A stretch of DNA of 5,662 nucleotides from assembly GCA_007124415.1 (NCBI GenBank), contig SLFE01000266.1:1-5662 (forward strand), written 5' to 3'. Every line of letters begins with the position of its first letter. Position 1 is the first letter of the stretch. The notes under the pieces are model-generated. The model worked only from the letters and a program-made list of their open reading frames with translations, was not told the DNA's origin and did not search any database. Origin of the DNA: Waddliaceae bacterium. Lineage in GTDB: Bacteria > Chlamydiota > Chlamydiia > Chlamydiales > SLFE01. Position numbers and translations under genes: made by a program. Of this stretch, positions 1 through 5,662 are shown piece after piece.

Positions 1-773
1 ACCTTCTCGATCTGGGAATTTCGGACGTCGAAGTGAGGCTGGAAGGCTCCGAGGAGCCGCTTGTCGAGGCCGATGTTTTCGAGCTTCTCCACGCGATTCT
101 GGATGTGGAGAACTACATCGCCCGTATCGAGAAAAAAGGCGTGCCTTTTCAGGAGTTTTTATCACTTCGCAACGAGCAGGGCAAGCTTCCCCAGTATCTT
201 GTCGCAGTCGGAGACGAACACAAGTTTCTTTATGGTCGTGACGAGCTGCTCGACTTGAAAAAACAGAACGAAGAGATTCAGCGCAAACAGCATGAAGAAG
301 CGCTTGCCCGCATTCCCGAAAATGAAATTACCGAAGAGATGCGCACGTTCCACACCAAAGCCCTTCACTTTGTCGAGCTTTATGAAGAAGAGGCCCTTGA
401 GTCGCTGAGAAAACGTCTCGGAAAATATAATTTCGGTTTGAGGGACTACATACTCGGCGAACACGACCTTCTCGAAATTCGCGGGGACAACAGTCCGAGG
501 CCGTTCCAGACATTGAGGGGAGTGATCGATTTCATGCGGGAAAACGGCCGCAAAGGAATGGAGATACAACGTTATAAAGGTCTTGGCGAGATGAATCCTG
601 AGCAGCTTTGGGAAACGACTATGGACCCTGAAAAACGAACCCTCGTCCGCGTGACTCTTCCTGATATGGTGGCCGCCGACCATATGTTTACCATGCTAAT
701 GGGAGATGAAGTGCCCCCGAGGCGCGCATTTATAGAACAAAACGCCCTTTCGGTAAAAGATGTGGATATATAA
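1..773 (+). CDS. gyrB: DNA gyrase subunit B, C-terminal third (5' end outside the window)
   Basis: GyrB is the ATPase and TOPRIM subunit of the A2B2 gyrase, which introduces negative supercoils into DNA ahead of replication and transcription. The open frame is already running at base 3, so the GTG at 33 is internal and not the start; about 256 codons are visible of a family usually near 800. What is seen is the end of the TOPRIM region, then a long charged stretch that aligns in position with the insert typical of Gram-negative GyrB, then the signature [15 protein letters not shown] (from base 567) and the tail [17 protein letters not shown]. This tail and the insert separate GyrB from most ParE proteins. 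Escherichia coli has VEPRR where this protein has VPPRR, a small change next to conserved arginines. The stop TAA at 771-773 is shared with the gyrA ribosome binding site, so both subunits are probably made in a coupled way. Confidence 0.96.
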   Translation, partial: LLDLGISDVEVRLEGSEEPLVEADVFELLHAILDVENYIARIEKKGVPFQEFLSLRNEQGKLPQYLVAVGDEHKFLYGRDELLDLKKQNEEIQRKQHEEALARIPENEITEEMRTFHTKALHFVELYEEEALESLRKRLGKYNFGLRDYILGEHDLLEIRGDNSPRPFQTLRGVIDFMRENGRKGMEIQRYKGLGEMNPEQLWETTMDPEKRTLVRVTLPDMVAADHMFTMLMGDEVPPRRAFIEQNALSVKDVDI

Positions 774-777
774 GGAG
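771..777 (+). promoter_or_regulatory. Ribosome binding site of gyrA overlapping the gyrB stop codon
   Basis: TAAGGAG lies 6 bases before the gyrA ATG at 784, and its first three bases are the gyrB stop codon. This placement fixes the gyrA start. It suggests that ribosomes finishing gyrB help start gyrA, which would keep the two gyrase subunits near equal amounts; that coupling is inference. Confidence 0.8.
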
Positions 778-783
778 TAAAGA

Positions 784-3288
784 ATGTCGTATACGCAAGG
801 AGAACATATAATCTCACGCAATGTTGAGGAGGAGATGAAGGAAAGTTATCTCCGCTATTCCATGTCTGTTATCATTTCGCGCGCTCTTCCCGATGTCCGC
901 GACGGGCTCAAACCTTCTCAGAGACGAATCCTCTATGCGATGAGGCAGCTGAATTTAAGTCCAGGGGGCAAGCACAGAAAGTGCGCCAAAATTTCCGGCG
1001 ACACTTCCGGTGATTACCACCCCCACGGCGAACAGGTGATCTATCCGACTCTTGTCAGGATGGCCCAGCCCTGGGCGATGCGCTACCCCCTGATCAACGG
1101 GCAAGGAAATTTCGGATCGATCGACGGAGACCCGCCGGCGGCCATGCGATATACCGAAGCGCGGCTGACCCACGCCTCTGTGCAAATGATGGAAGATCTG
1201 GACAAAGAAACTGTCGACATGATCGCCAACTACGACGAAACGAAGAAAGAGCCGACGGTATTACCTTCCAAATTTCCCAATCTTCTTTGCAACGGCTCTT
1301 CCGGCATCGCCGTCGGCATGGCCACTAATATTCCACCCCATAATCTCCATGAGCTGGTAAAAGCGACGCAGATGCTTCTCGAGAATCCGCAAGCGAGCAT
1401 CGAAGATATCATGCAGGTGATGCCCGGCCCCGACTTCCCGACAGGCGGCGTTATTTGCGGATACCGAGGTATTCTTGAGGCTTTCCATACCGGAAGGGGC
1501 AAGCTCATTCTTCGCGGAAAAATTCATGTCGAAGACATGAAGGACAATCCCGACAGACAAAAACTTGTTGTCGAAGAAATTCCCTACAACGTCAATAAGT
1601 CGCGCATGATCGAAAATATCGCCGACCTTATCAACAACAAACAGATCACAGGCATCTCCGACCTTCGCGACGAGTCCGACAAAGACGGCATGCGGATAGT
1701 TATGGAGCTTAAGAGGGGCGAGATTCCCGAAGTTATCATCAATCAGCTCTATAAATTCACCGATATGCAAGTGACGTTCGGCTGCAATATGCTGGCTCTT
1801 GACAAGGGGCTTCCCCGATTGATGAACGTCAAGTCGATGCTTGTTTCCTGGATCGAGCACCGCATTGAAGTCGTGAGGCGCCGAACGCGCTTTGAACTTG
1901 CCAAAGCCGAGGCGCGGGCCCACATTCTTGAAGGCTACCTCAAAGCCATCGACAATCTTGACGAAGTGGTCAAGCTTATCAGGTCGAGCAGCAATCGCGA
2001 CGATGCCAAAGCAGAGTTGATCAAGCGTTTCGACTTCACCGAGCGTCAAGCCAACGCCGTTCTTGATCTGAGGCTGTACCAGCTTACCGGACTTGAACAT
2101 GAAAAAATCAGCGAAGAGTATCAGAATATCCTGCAAAAGATCGAGTACTTCAAGGCTGTTCTGGCCAGCGAGAAGATGGTGCGCGATATCATCAAAGAAG
2201 AGCTCAATGAAGTGATCAAACACTACAAGCCCGAAAGGAGGACGCAGATTGTCCAGGCCGAGGGCGAAATGAACATGGAAGATCTGATCGCCAATGAAGA
2301 GACCATCATCATCGTTTCCGAAGACGACTATGTCAAGCGCCTTCCGGTTTCCGCGTTTAGAGAGCAGAAGAGGGGAGGGCAGGGTGTCTCCGGCGTCAAG
2401 CTTAAAAGAGAGAGCGACTCCATCAAGGGCCTCTATGTTGCCCAAACGCACGACCACCTTCTCATATTTACCAACCTTGGCCGATGCTACTGGCTCAAAG
2501 TCTGGCAGATTCCCGAAACGGGGCGCCAGTCCAAGGGAAGGCCGCTGATCAACCTGATCGAAGGTTTGAGACCAGACGAACATATAGCTACGACGCTCAG
2601 AGTCTCCACATTCGAGGACCCGGCCTGCATCTTGATGTCCACAAGAAAAGGGATTGTCAAAAAAACCGAGCTCAAAGACTTCAGCAATCCCCGCCGCAGC
2701 GGCATATGGGCGATCAGCATCGACGAGGGCGACGAACTTTTGGCCTCGCGCCTAGTTCACAAAGATGAGCAAGTCATGCTGTTTACAAGCGAGGGCATGG
2801 CTGTCCGTTTCGACGAAGACCAAGTCAGAGCCATGGGCAGAACAGCGCGCGGCGTCAAAGGGGTGACCCTGAAGGATGATAAAGCCGAAGTTGTCGCCTG
2901 CGAGGTCGTCACCGGCGAGGAGACAGTTCTGATCGTTTGCGCCAACGGCTACGGCAAACGCTCGAATGTCGAAGATTTTAGGCATACGAACCGCGGCGGC
3001 AAGGGAGTGCGCTCCATCATCGTGAATGAAAGAAACGGCCCCGTTATCGGCGCGGCGTGCGTCACCGACGACGACGGTATTGTGATGATGTCGTCAAACG
3101 GTCAAACGATCCGCATACCGATGTCCGACGTCCGCGTCATGGGAAGAAACACTCAAGGGGTGACGCTTGCCAATCTCCGCGAGGACAATGTCTTGATCGG
3201 CATACAGAAGATCGAAGGGGGCAATGAAGTGGCAGCCGAATCGGAAGAATCAAACGAGAAAGAGGAAGACAATGGAGAAGCCTCTTAA
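784..3288 (+). CDS. gyrA: DNA gyrase subunit A
   Basis: GyrA cuts and rejoins both DNA strands in gyrase. The 834-aa length is normal for the family. Residues 1 to about 500 are the breakage-reunion part, with catalytic Tyr123 in AAMRYTEARL (Arg122 beside it) and a tower and coiled-coil region up to about 490. Residues about 505-815 are the DNA-wrapping beta-pinwheel: six blade motifs can be read at 512, 563, 620, 668, 719 and 770, about 50 residues apart. A GyrA box, QKRGGQG at 528-534, marks it as GyrA and not ParC; the last basic residue before the final Gly is Gln here. An acidic, Glu-rich tail ends the protein and overlaps the tmk start. In the quinolone-determining region the motif is HPHGEQVIYP: Gln84 and Pro88 stand where E. 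coli has Ser83 and Asp87. Chlamydiae carry a second gyrA/gyrB-like pair for topoisomerase IV; the GyrA box and the tmk-holB context support the gyrase copy. Confidence 0.98.
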   Translation: MSYTQGEHIISRNVEEEMKESYLRYSMSVIISRALPDVRDGLKPSQRRILYAMRQLNLSPGGKHRKCAKISGDTSGDYHPHGEQVIYPTLVRMAQPWAMRYPLINGQGNFGSIDGDPPAAMRYTEARLTHASVQMMEDLDKETVDMIANYDETKKEPTVLPSKFPNLLCNGSSGIAVGMATNIPPHNLHELVKATQMLLENPQASIEDIMQVMPGPDFPTGGVICGYRGILEAFHTGRGKLILRGKIHVEDMKDNPDRQKLVVEEIPYNVNKSRMIENIADLINNKQITGISDLRDESDKDGMRIVMELKRGEIPEVIINQLYKFTDMQVTFGCNMLALDKGLPRLMNVKSMLVSWIEHRIEVVRRRTRFELAKAEARAHILEGYLKAIDNLDEVVKLIRSSSNRDDAKAELIKRFDFTERQANAVLDLRLYQLTGLEHEKISEEYQNILQKIEYFKAVLASEKMVRDIIKEELNEVIKHYKPERRTQIVQAEGEMNMEDLIANEETIIIVSEDDYVKRLPVSAFREQKRGGQGVSGVKLKRESDSIKGLYVAQTHDHLLIFTNLGRCYWLKVWQIPETGRQSKGRPLINLIEGLRPDEHIATTLRVSTFEDPACILMSTRKGIVKKTELKDFSNPRRSGIWAISIDEGDELLASRLVHKDEQVMLFTSEGMAVRFDEDQVRAMGRTARGVKGVTLKDDKAEVVACEVVTGEETVLIVCANGYGKRSNVEDFRHTNRGGKGVRSIIVNERNGPVIGAACVTDDDGIVMMSSNGQTIRIPMSDVRVMGRNTQGVTLANLREDNVLIGIQKIEGGNEVAAESEESNEKEEDNGEAS
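3261..3266 (+). promoter_or_regulatory. Ribosome binding site of tmk inside the gyrA 3' end
   Basis: AGAGGA sits 5 bases before ATG 3272 and lies within the Glu-rich tail codons of gyrA. It decides the tmk start: an in-frame ATG at 3224 exists, but it would add 16 residues, mostly charged or polar, before the conserved thymidylate kinase N-terminus. The acidic GyrA tail (GAA/GAG codons) thus doubles as a purine-rich translation signal. Confidence 0.6.
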
Positions 3289-3937
3289 GGGGTTGTTGAT
3301 CACGCTTGAAGGCGGCGAAGGGTCGGGAAAATCAACCATTATGGCCCGTCTTAAAGCCGACCTTGAAAGCAATGGTCACGACTGCCTCGTCACCAGGGAG
3401 CCCGGAGGCTCTACGCTCGGCAGCGAGATACGCTCGCTTTTGCTCACAGCAAGATCCGCACACCCAATCCATCCGATGGCCGAGCTGATGCTTTTTCTTG
3501 CCGACCGCGCCCAGCATATTCAGGAAGTGATACGCCCCGCTTTAGAAGAGGGCAAAGTGGTTATCTGCGACCGCTACAACGACTCGACCATAGCGTATCA
3601 AGGCTTCGGCCGCGGCCTCGACATTCCGACGGTACAGGAGATTTGCGAAAGGGTTTCCGGGCGCGTTAAACCGTTTGTCACCCTCTATCTCGATGTCGAC
3701 CCCAAAACCGGGCTTGAAAGAGCAAAACAAGCTGCTAAAGAAGACTCTGCCGCAGGTGAAATGGACCGCATCGAATCAGAAGAACTGGCCTTTCACCGGC
3801 AGCTGCGCAAAGGGTTTCATTGGCTTATCGAACAAAATCCCGACCGCATGATCCTGATAGACGCCAACAGGCCGCTTGAAGACGTCTATGAAGAAACCAA
3901 AACCCTCTTTTTCGACCGCATTAAGGGCTATGTTTAA
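3272..3937 (+). CDS. tmk: Thymidylate kinase (dTMP kinase)
   Basis: Tmk phosphorylates dTMP to dTDP using ATP, the step shared by the de novo and salvage routes to dTTP, in the cytosol. The 221-aa product starts with a typical beta strand (GLLITLEGG) and the P-loop GGEGSGKS at residues 14-21. The motif TREPGGS at 41-47 follows, then the nucleotide-binding DRYNDSTIAYQG at 100-111, and a lid region ending in the family-typical MDRIE. The P-loop lacks the extra arginine of the yeast/human type, so this is the bacterial type in which the lid should supply the basic residues; that last point is inference. Length is normal to slightly long. It overlaps gyrA by 17 bases and holB by 8 bases. The tmk-holB pairing is common in bacteria and supports both calls. 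No damage is seen. Confidence 0.97.
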   Translation: MEKPLKGLLITLEGGEGSGKSTIMARLKADLESNGHDCLVTREPGGSTLGSEIRSLLLTARSAHPIHPMAELMLFLADRAQHIQEVIRPALEEGKVVICDRYNDSTIAYQGFGRGLDIPTVQEICERVSGRVKPFVTLYLDVDPKTGLERAKQAAKEDSAAGEMDRIESEELAFHRQLRKGFHWLIEQNPDRMILIDANRPLEDVYEETKTLFFDRIKGYV

Positions 3938-5000
3938 GTCAATCATTGGAAACGATCCCGTCAAAGGATATCTAACCCGCGCCGCCGAAAGAAATATGGT
4001 GGGCAATTCCTACCTATTCGCCGGCCCCGACGGCATCGGCAAAAGCCTGTTCGCGCTCGAGCTTGCAAAGCTCCTAATCGGCGATTCACCAAAACTGCAG
4101 CATGGCAACCACCCCGATATTCATGTCTACCGCCCCGAGGGGAAAATCGGGATGCACAGCATCGACGCTATGCGTCAGTTTAACAGGGAAGTCTATCTCG
4201 CTCCATCTGAGGCTCCCCGCAAGATTTTCATACTCCACGATGCCGACCGGATGCTTGCCACAAGCGCCAACGCCCTTCTCAAGACATTTGAAGAGCCGGC
4301 CGAAGACAGTCTGATGATATTGCTCTCGAGCTCTCCCGAAAATTTTCTTCCCACCGTCCTTTCCCGTTGCCGCCGTATCTATTTTCAGCCGATTGACGAT
4401 GAACTCATCATAAGATGGCTGATTGAAGAGAAGAAAATCGACCAGGCAACCGCTGAAAAATATGTCCCGTTTGCCTTCGGGTCTGCCGGCGAGGCCCTCC
4501 GCCTTTGCCTTCATGGCCAGGACGAAATCCGCCGCCTCACCCTCGATTTTCTCTCTGCGCGTTCCGCCTACTATCCCGACCTGCAGCAATTTGTCAAAGC
4601 GATCGGCCAGGCTATGGAGACCATCAAAGCCGGTATCGAAGAATCAGCCCGTGCCGAGCTCTGCAAGATTGAAAAAGAAGACCTGACCGCAATCCACCGG
4701 GAGGCCATCGAAAAAGAAATCTCCGGACTTGTCTCCACAAAATTTCAGGAGGAGACCGACCGCCTACTCTGCCTTGTCATCTCGTGGCATCGCGACCTCC
4801 ACCTCCTTCAAGCAGGCTGCAGTCAAAAGCTTCTAGCAAACCCCGACTACGCGCCATTACTCAAGCAGCTTGCCTCAAAGCCCACCCCTTCCCTCGAGCA
4901 AATTGAGCAGCTGGCCGAGCAGGCCCGCCTGGCGATCAAAAGGTTCCTCCCCGTTGAAAACGCCCTGGAAACACTCTTCTTGCAGATTAAGTCGGGCTGA
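3930..5000 (+). CDS. holB: DNA polymerase III delta' subunit (clamp loader)
   Basis: Delta' is the fixed stator subunit of the clamp loader that opens and places the beta sliding clamp on primed DNA. The 356-aa protein is AAA+-like. It has a full Walker A, GPDGIGKS, at residues 32-39, a degenerate Walker B-like LHDAD at 102-106, the strongly conserved SANALLKTFEEP at 112-123, and the SRC motif at 145-147 that carries the arginine finger. The C-terminal half (about 170-356) is helical with the delta'-like WHRDLHLLQAG segment. The four-cysteine zinc module found just after the first helix in E. coli delta' and DnaX is absent: residues 51-63 are a short cysteine-free linker. DnaX is the main alternative, but length, position next to tmk and chlamydial gene order favour HolB. 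Start ATG 3930 is chosen because the conserved FKSIIGNDPVKGYL follows directly. An upstream in-frame ATG at 3876 would add 18 residues inside tmk. The AAGGG at 3923-3927 is very close to ATG, so start-up probably relies on coupling to tmk. Confidence 0.92.
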   Translation: MFKSIIGNDPVKGYLTRAAERNMVGNSYLFAGPDGIGKSLFALELAKLLIGDSPKLQHGNHPDIHVYRPEGKIGMHSIDAMRQFNREVYLAPSEAPRKIFILHDADRMLATSANALLKTFEEPAEDSLMILLSSSPENFLPTVLSRCRRIYFQPIDDELIIRWLIEEKKIDQATAEKYVPFAFGSAGEALRLCLHGQDEIRRLTLDFLSARSAYYPDLQQFVKAIGQAMETIKAGIEESARAELCKIEKEDLTAIHREAIEKEISGLVSTKFQEETDRLLCLVISWHRDLHLLQAGCSQKLLANPDYAPLLKQLASKPTPSLEQIEQLAEQARLAIKRFLPVENALETLFLQIKSG

Positions 5001-5005
5001 GTTGC

Positions 5006-5036
5006 TGTCAATAAGTCAATGATTATTACATTTTTT
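5006..5036 (+). terminator. Possible weak intrinsic terminator after holB
   Basis: Six bases after the holB stop, TGT(C)AATAA can pair with TTATTACA: 8 pairs with one bulged C around an 8-base loop, followed at once by six T (5031-5036). Position and T-run fit the end of the gyrB-holB cluster. The stem is almost all A-T, so its stability is low and the call is tentative. Confidence 0.4.
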
Positions 5037-5066
5037 AGACGTTCGTTTATCTTTGATTTGTTTTTA

Positions 5067-5093
5067 TTGACTATAATTTTAGTTTGGTATAAA
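5067..5093 (+). promoter_or_regulatory. Candidate sigma70-type promoter for the F-box gene
   Basis: TTGACT (5067-5072, five of six consensus bases) and TATAAA (5088-5093, five of six) are 15 bases apart, a little tight. A perfect TATAAT at 5072-5077 is also present, but its best upstream partner (TTGATT, 5053-5058) is only 13 bases away. The region is AT-rich, so chance matches are likely. It would give a leader of about 30 bases before ATG 5130. Confidence 0.4.
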
Positions 5094-5119
5094 TTTTGTT
5101 GTAAAATATTCAAATAATT

Positions 5120-5124
5120 GGAGG
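5120..5124 (+). promoter_or_regulatory. Ribosome binding site of the F-box gene
   Basis: GGAGG with 5 bases to the ATG at 5130 is a strong Shine-Dalgarno match. It makes 5130 the start and rules out the in-frame TTG at 5118, which overlaps this site. A strong site argues that the gene is translated and is not a decaying remnant. Confidence 0.8.
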
Positions 5125-5129
5125 TGTCA

Positions 5130-5597
5130 ATGAGACTTGAAGATATCTATTTTCATGTAAGCCAGAATCCTAACTTCAAACAAAAGCCTGAGCCAATTGA
5201 GACGTTGCCGCTTGAAATTTTTTATAAAATTTTAGGCCAATTAAGTGATAAAGACTTACATTCGACGGCACATGTAAATAGATATTGGAGGAGGGTATCA
5301 AAAGTAGTAGCTTTAACGAATAAATATATAGACAAAATCAGAACGATGAAAGAGCCATGTCAAGAACTGTTTGTAGGTGCATATAGTGAATTATGTTTTG
5401 GAGGGAAATTTATTTTGAACTACAGTATAATACATGCCAATAGAGATTTTGTTCTCGTTAAAAATCGTCTTACTCAAGCGCTAATTGAAAAAGATCAGGT
5501 TGATAAAACTAATAAAGTTGCCGATATGAGTTTCCATGATGTTGTAAAATATGATGATTGCGGCTATTACCAGGGCGTTCTGACGAAAAATATTTGA
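5130..5597 (+). CDS. Small F-box domain protein, likely secreted host-directed effector
   Basis: The 155-aa product has an F-box at about residues 25-60. Visible consensus positions are Leu26-Pro27, Glu29-Ile30, Ile34-Leu35, Leu38, Asp42-Leu43, Val49 and Trp53, in the order LPxEIxxxIL..L..DL...V...W. In eukaryotes an F-box binds Skp1 and brings a substrate to the SCF ubiquitin ligase; bacteria lack SCF, so bacterial F-box proteins generally act inside host cells. Residues 1-24 are polar, with no signal peptide or membrane segment. Residues about 61-155 match no family I recognise: no leucine-rich, ankyrin or Kelch repeats are apparent, and cysteines occur at 77, 88 and 145. The C-terminal part would be the target-binding region. 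GC content (about 32% over 5221-5400) is far below the genes upstream, suggesting acquisition or a distinct accessory class. The ribosome binding site and start are intact and no continuation is readable past the stop, so it looks complete. The F-box call is strong; secretion and host role are inference. Confidence 0.82.
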   Translation: MRLEDIYFHVSQNPNFKQKPEPIETLPLEIFYKILGQLSDKDLHSTAHVNRYWRRVSKVVALTNKYIDKIRTMKEPCQELFVGAYSELCFGGKFILNYSIIHANRDFVLVKNRLTQALIEKDQVDKTNKVADMSFHDVVKYDDCGYYQGVLTKNI

Positions 5598-5621
5598 CAA
5601 TCTAATCATAAAATTTAAACT
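5594..5621 (+). promoter_or_regulatory. Candidate promoter for the gene leaving the right edge
   Basis: TTGACA at 5594-5599 is a perfect -35 match and overlaps the F-box stop codon TGA. With a 16-base spacer the -10 would be TAAACT (5616-5621), only four of six. Transcription would then start near 5628, inside the left arm of the hairpin at 5620-5651. Confidence 0.35.
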
Positions 5622-5651
5622 TTACTCCTTTCAATTTTAAAAGGAGTAGAG
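5620..5651 (+). promoter_or_regulatory. Hairpin covering the Shine-Dalgarno sequence of the next gene
   Basis: Bases 5620-5631 can pair with 5640-5651: 12 pairs including one G-T, with an uninterrupted 9-pair core (TACTCCTTT with AAAGGAGTA) and the 8-base loop CAATTTTA. The right arm contains AGGAG (5642-5646), 6 bases before ATG 5653, so the fold would hide the ribosome binding site. No T-run follows, which argues against a plain terminator for this strand. Confidence 0.55.
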
Positions 5652-5652
5652 C

Positions 5653-5662
5653 ATGCCTAAAC
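5653..5662 (+). CDS. Start of an unidentified gene running off the right edge
   Basis: ATG at 5653 is preceded at 6 bases by AGGAG (5642-5646), the same layout as before gyrA. Only Met-Pro-Lys and one further base are visible, so no product can be proposed. The call rests on the ribosome binding site and spacing alone. Confidence 0.5.

Noticed and set aside
33..35. GTG as a possible start of gyrB
   Set aside because: The frame is open up to the left edge (from base 3) and the visible protein begins in mid-domain, so the true start lies outside the window.
162..683. A 173-codon minus-strand open frame inside gyrB
   Set aside because: It is antisense to conserved GyrB motifs, shows no family features, and is a coding shadow.
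1261..2583. A 440-codon open frame on the minus strand inside gyrA
   Set aside because: It lies wholly antisense to the clearly conserved gyrA, has no recognisable domain, and is what biased codon use of a long gene produces on the opposite strand.
784..3288. Topoisomerase IV subunit ParC as identity of the gyrA product
   Set aside because: A GyrA box (QKRGGQG), six pinwheel blades and the chlamydial gyrB-gyrA-tmk-holB order point to gyrase.
4847..5113. A minus-strand 88-codon open frame spanning the holB end and the gap
   Set aside because: It overlaps conserved holB, starts in very AT-rich sequence and has no recognisable product; the gap is better explained as terminator and promoter.
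5598..5662. The hairpin as a simple rho-independent terminator of the F-box gene
   Set aside because: The stem is not GC-rich and the bases after it are GCATGCC, with no T-run, so termination on this strand is less likely than masking of the ribosome binding site.

Overview
The window looks like a piece of a chromosome from an amoeba-associated relative of Chlamydia (order Parachlamydiales or a close family). Two things point there. The gene order gyrB-gyrA-tmk-holB on one strand is the order I recall from Chlamydia trachomatis (the CT190 to CT187 block, in the opposite numbering direction). The next gene encodes a protein with a eukaryote-type F-box domain, a class known to be expanded in amoeba-dwelling Chlamydiae. 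The housekeeping part is GC-moderate (98 of 180 bases, about 54%, by hand count over 3541-3720), which fits some of the environmental families better than AT-rich Chlamydia or Protochlamydia. I cannot name the genus from this window.

Positions 1-5000 form a tightly packed, same-strand cluster. It holds the 3' third of gyrB (DNA gyrase subunit B, entering from the left edge), complete gyrA (834 aa), tmk (thymidylate kinase, 221 aa) and holB (clamp-loader delta' subunit, 356 aa). The gyrA ribosome binding site starts in the gyrB stop codon, gyrA overlaps tmk by 17 bases, and tmk overlaps holB by 8 bases, so the genes are probably cotranscribed and translationally coupled. The products share a DNA replication theme: supercoil relief, dTTP supply and sliding-clamp loading.

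Positions 5001-5129 are an AT-rich gap with a weak hairpin followed by six T (possible terminator), a sigma70-like promoter candidate and a clear GGAGG ribosome binding site. They lead into a 155-aa F-box protein (5130-5597) whose composition drops to about 32% GC (57 of 180 bases, hand count over 5221-5400). This is the accessory part of the window and the best candidate for something novel: probably a secreted effector that plugs into a host SCF ubiquitin ligase.

Positions 5598-5662 hold a consensus TTGACA box overlapping the F-box stop codon, a 12-bp hairpin whose right arm contains the next Shine-Dalgarno sequence, and the first codons of another gene that runs off the right edge. No tRNA, rRNA, CRISPR array or insertion sequence was seen.
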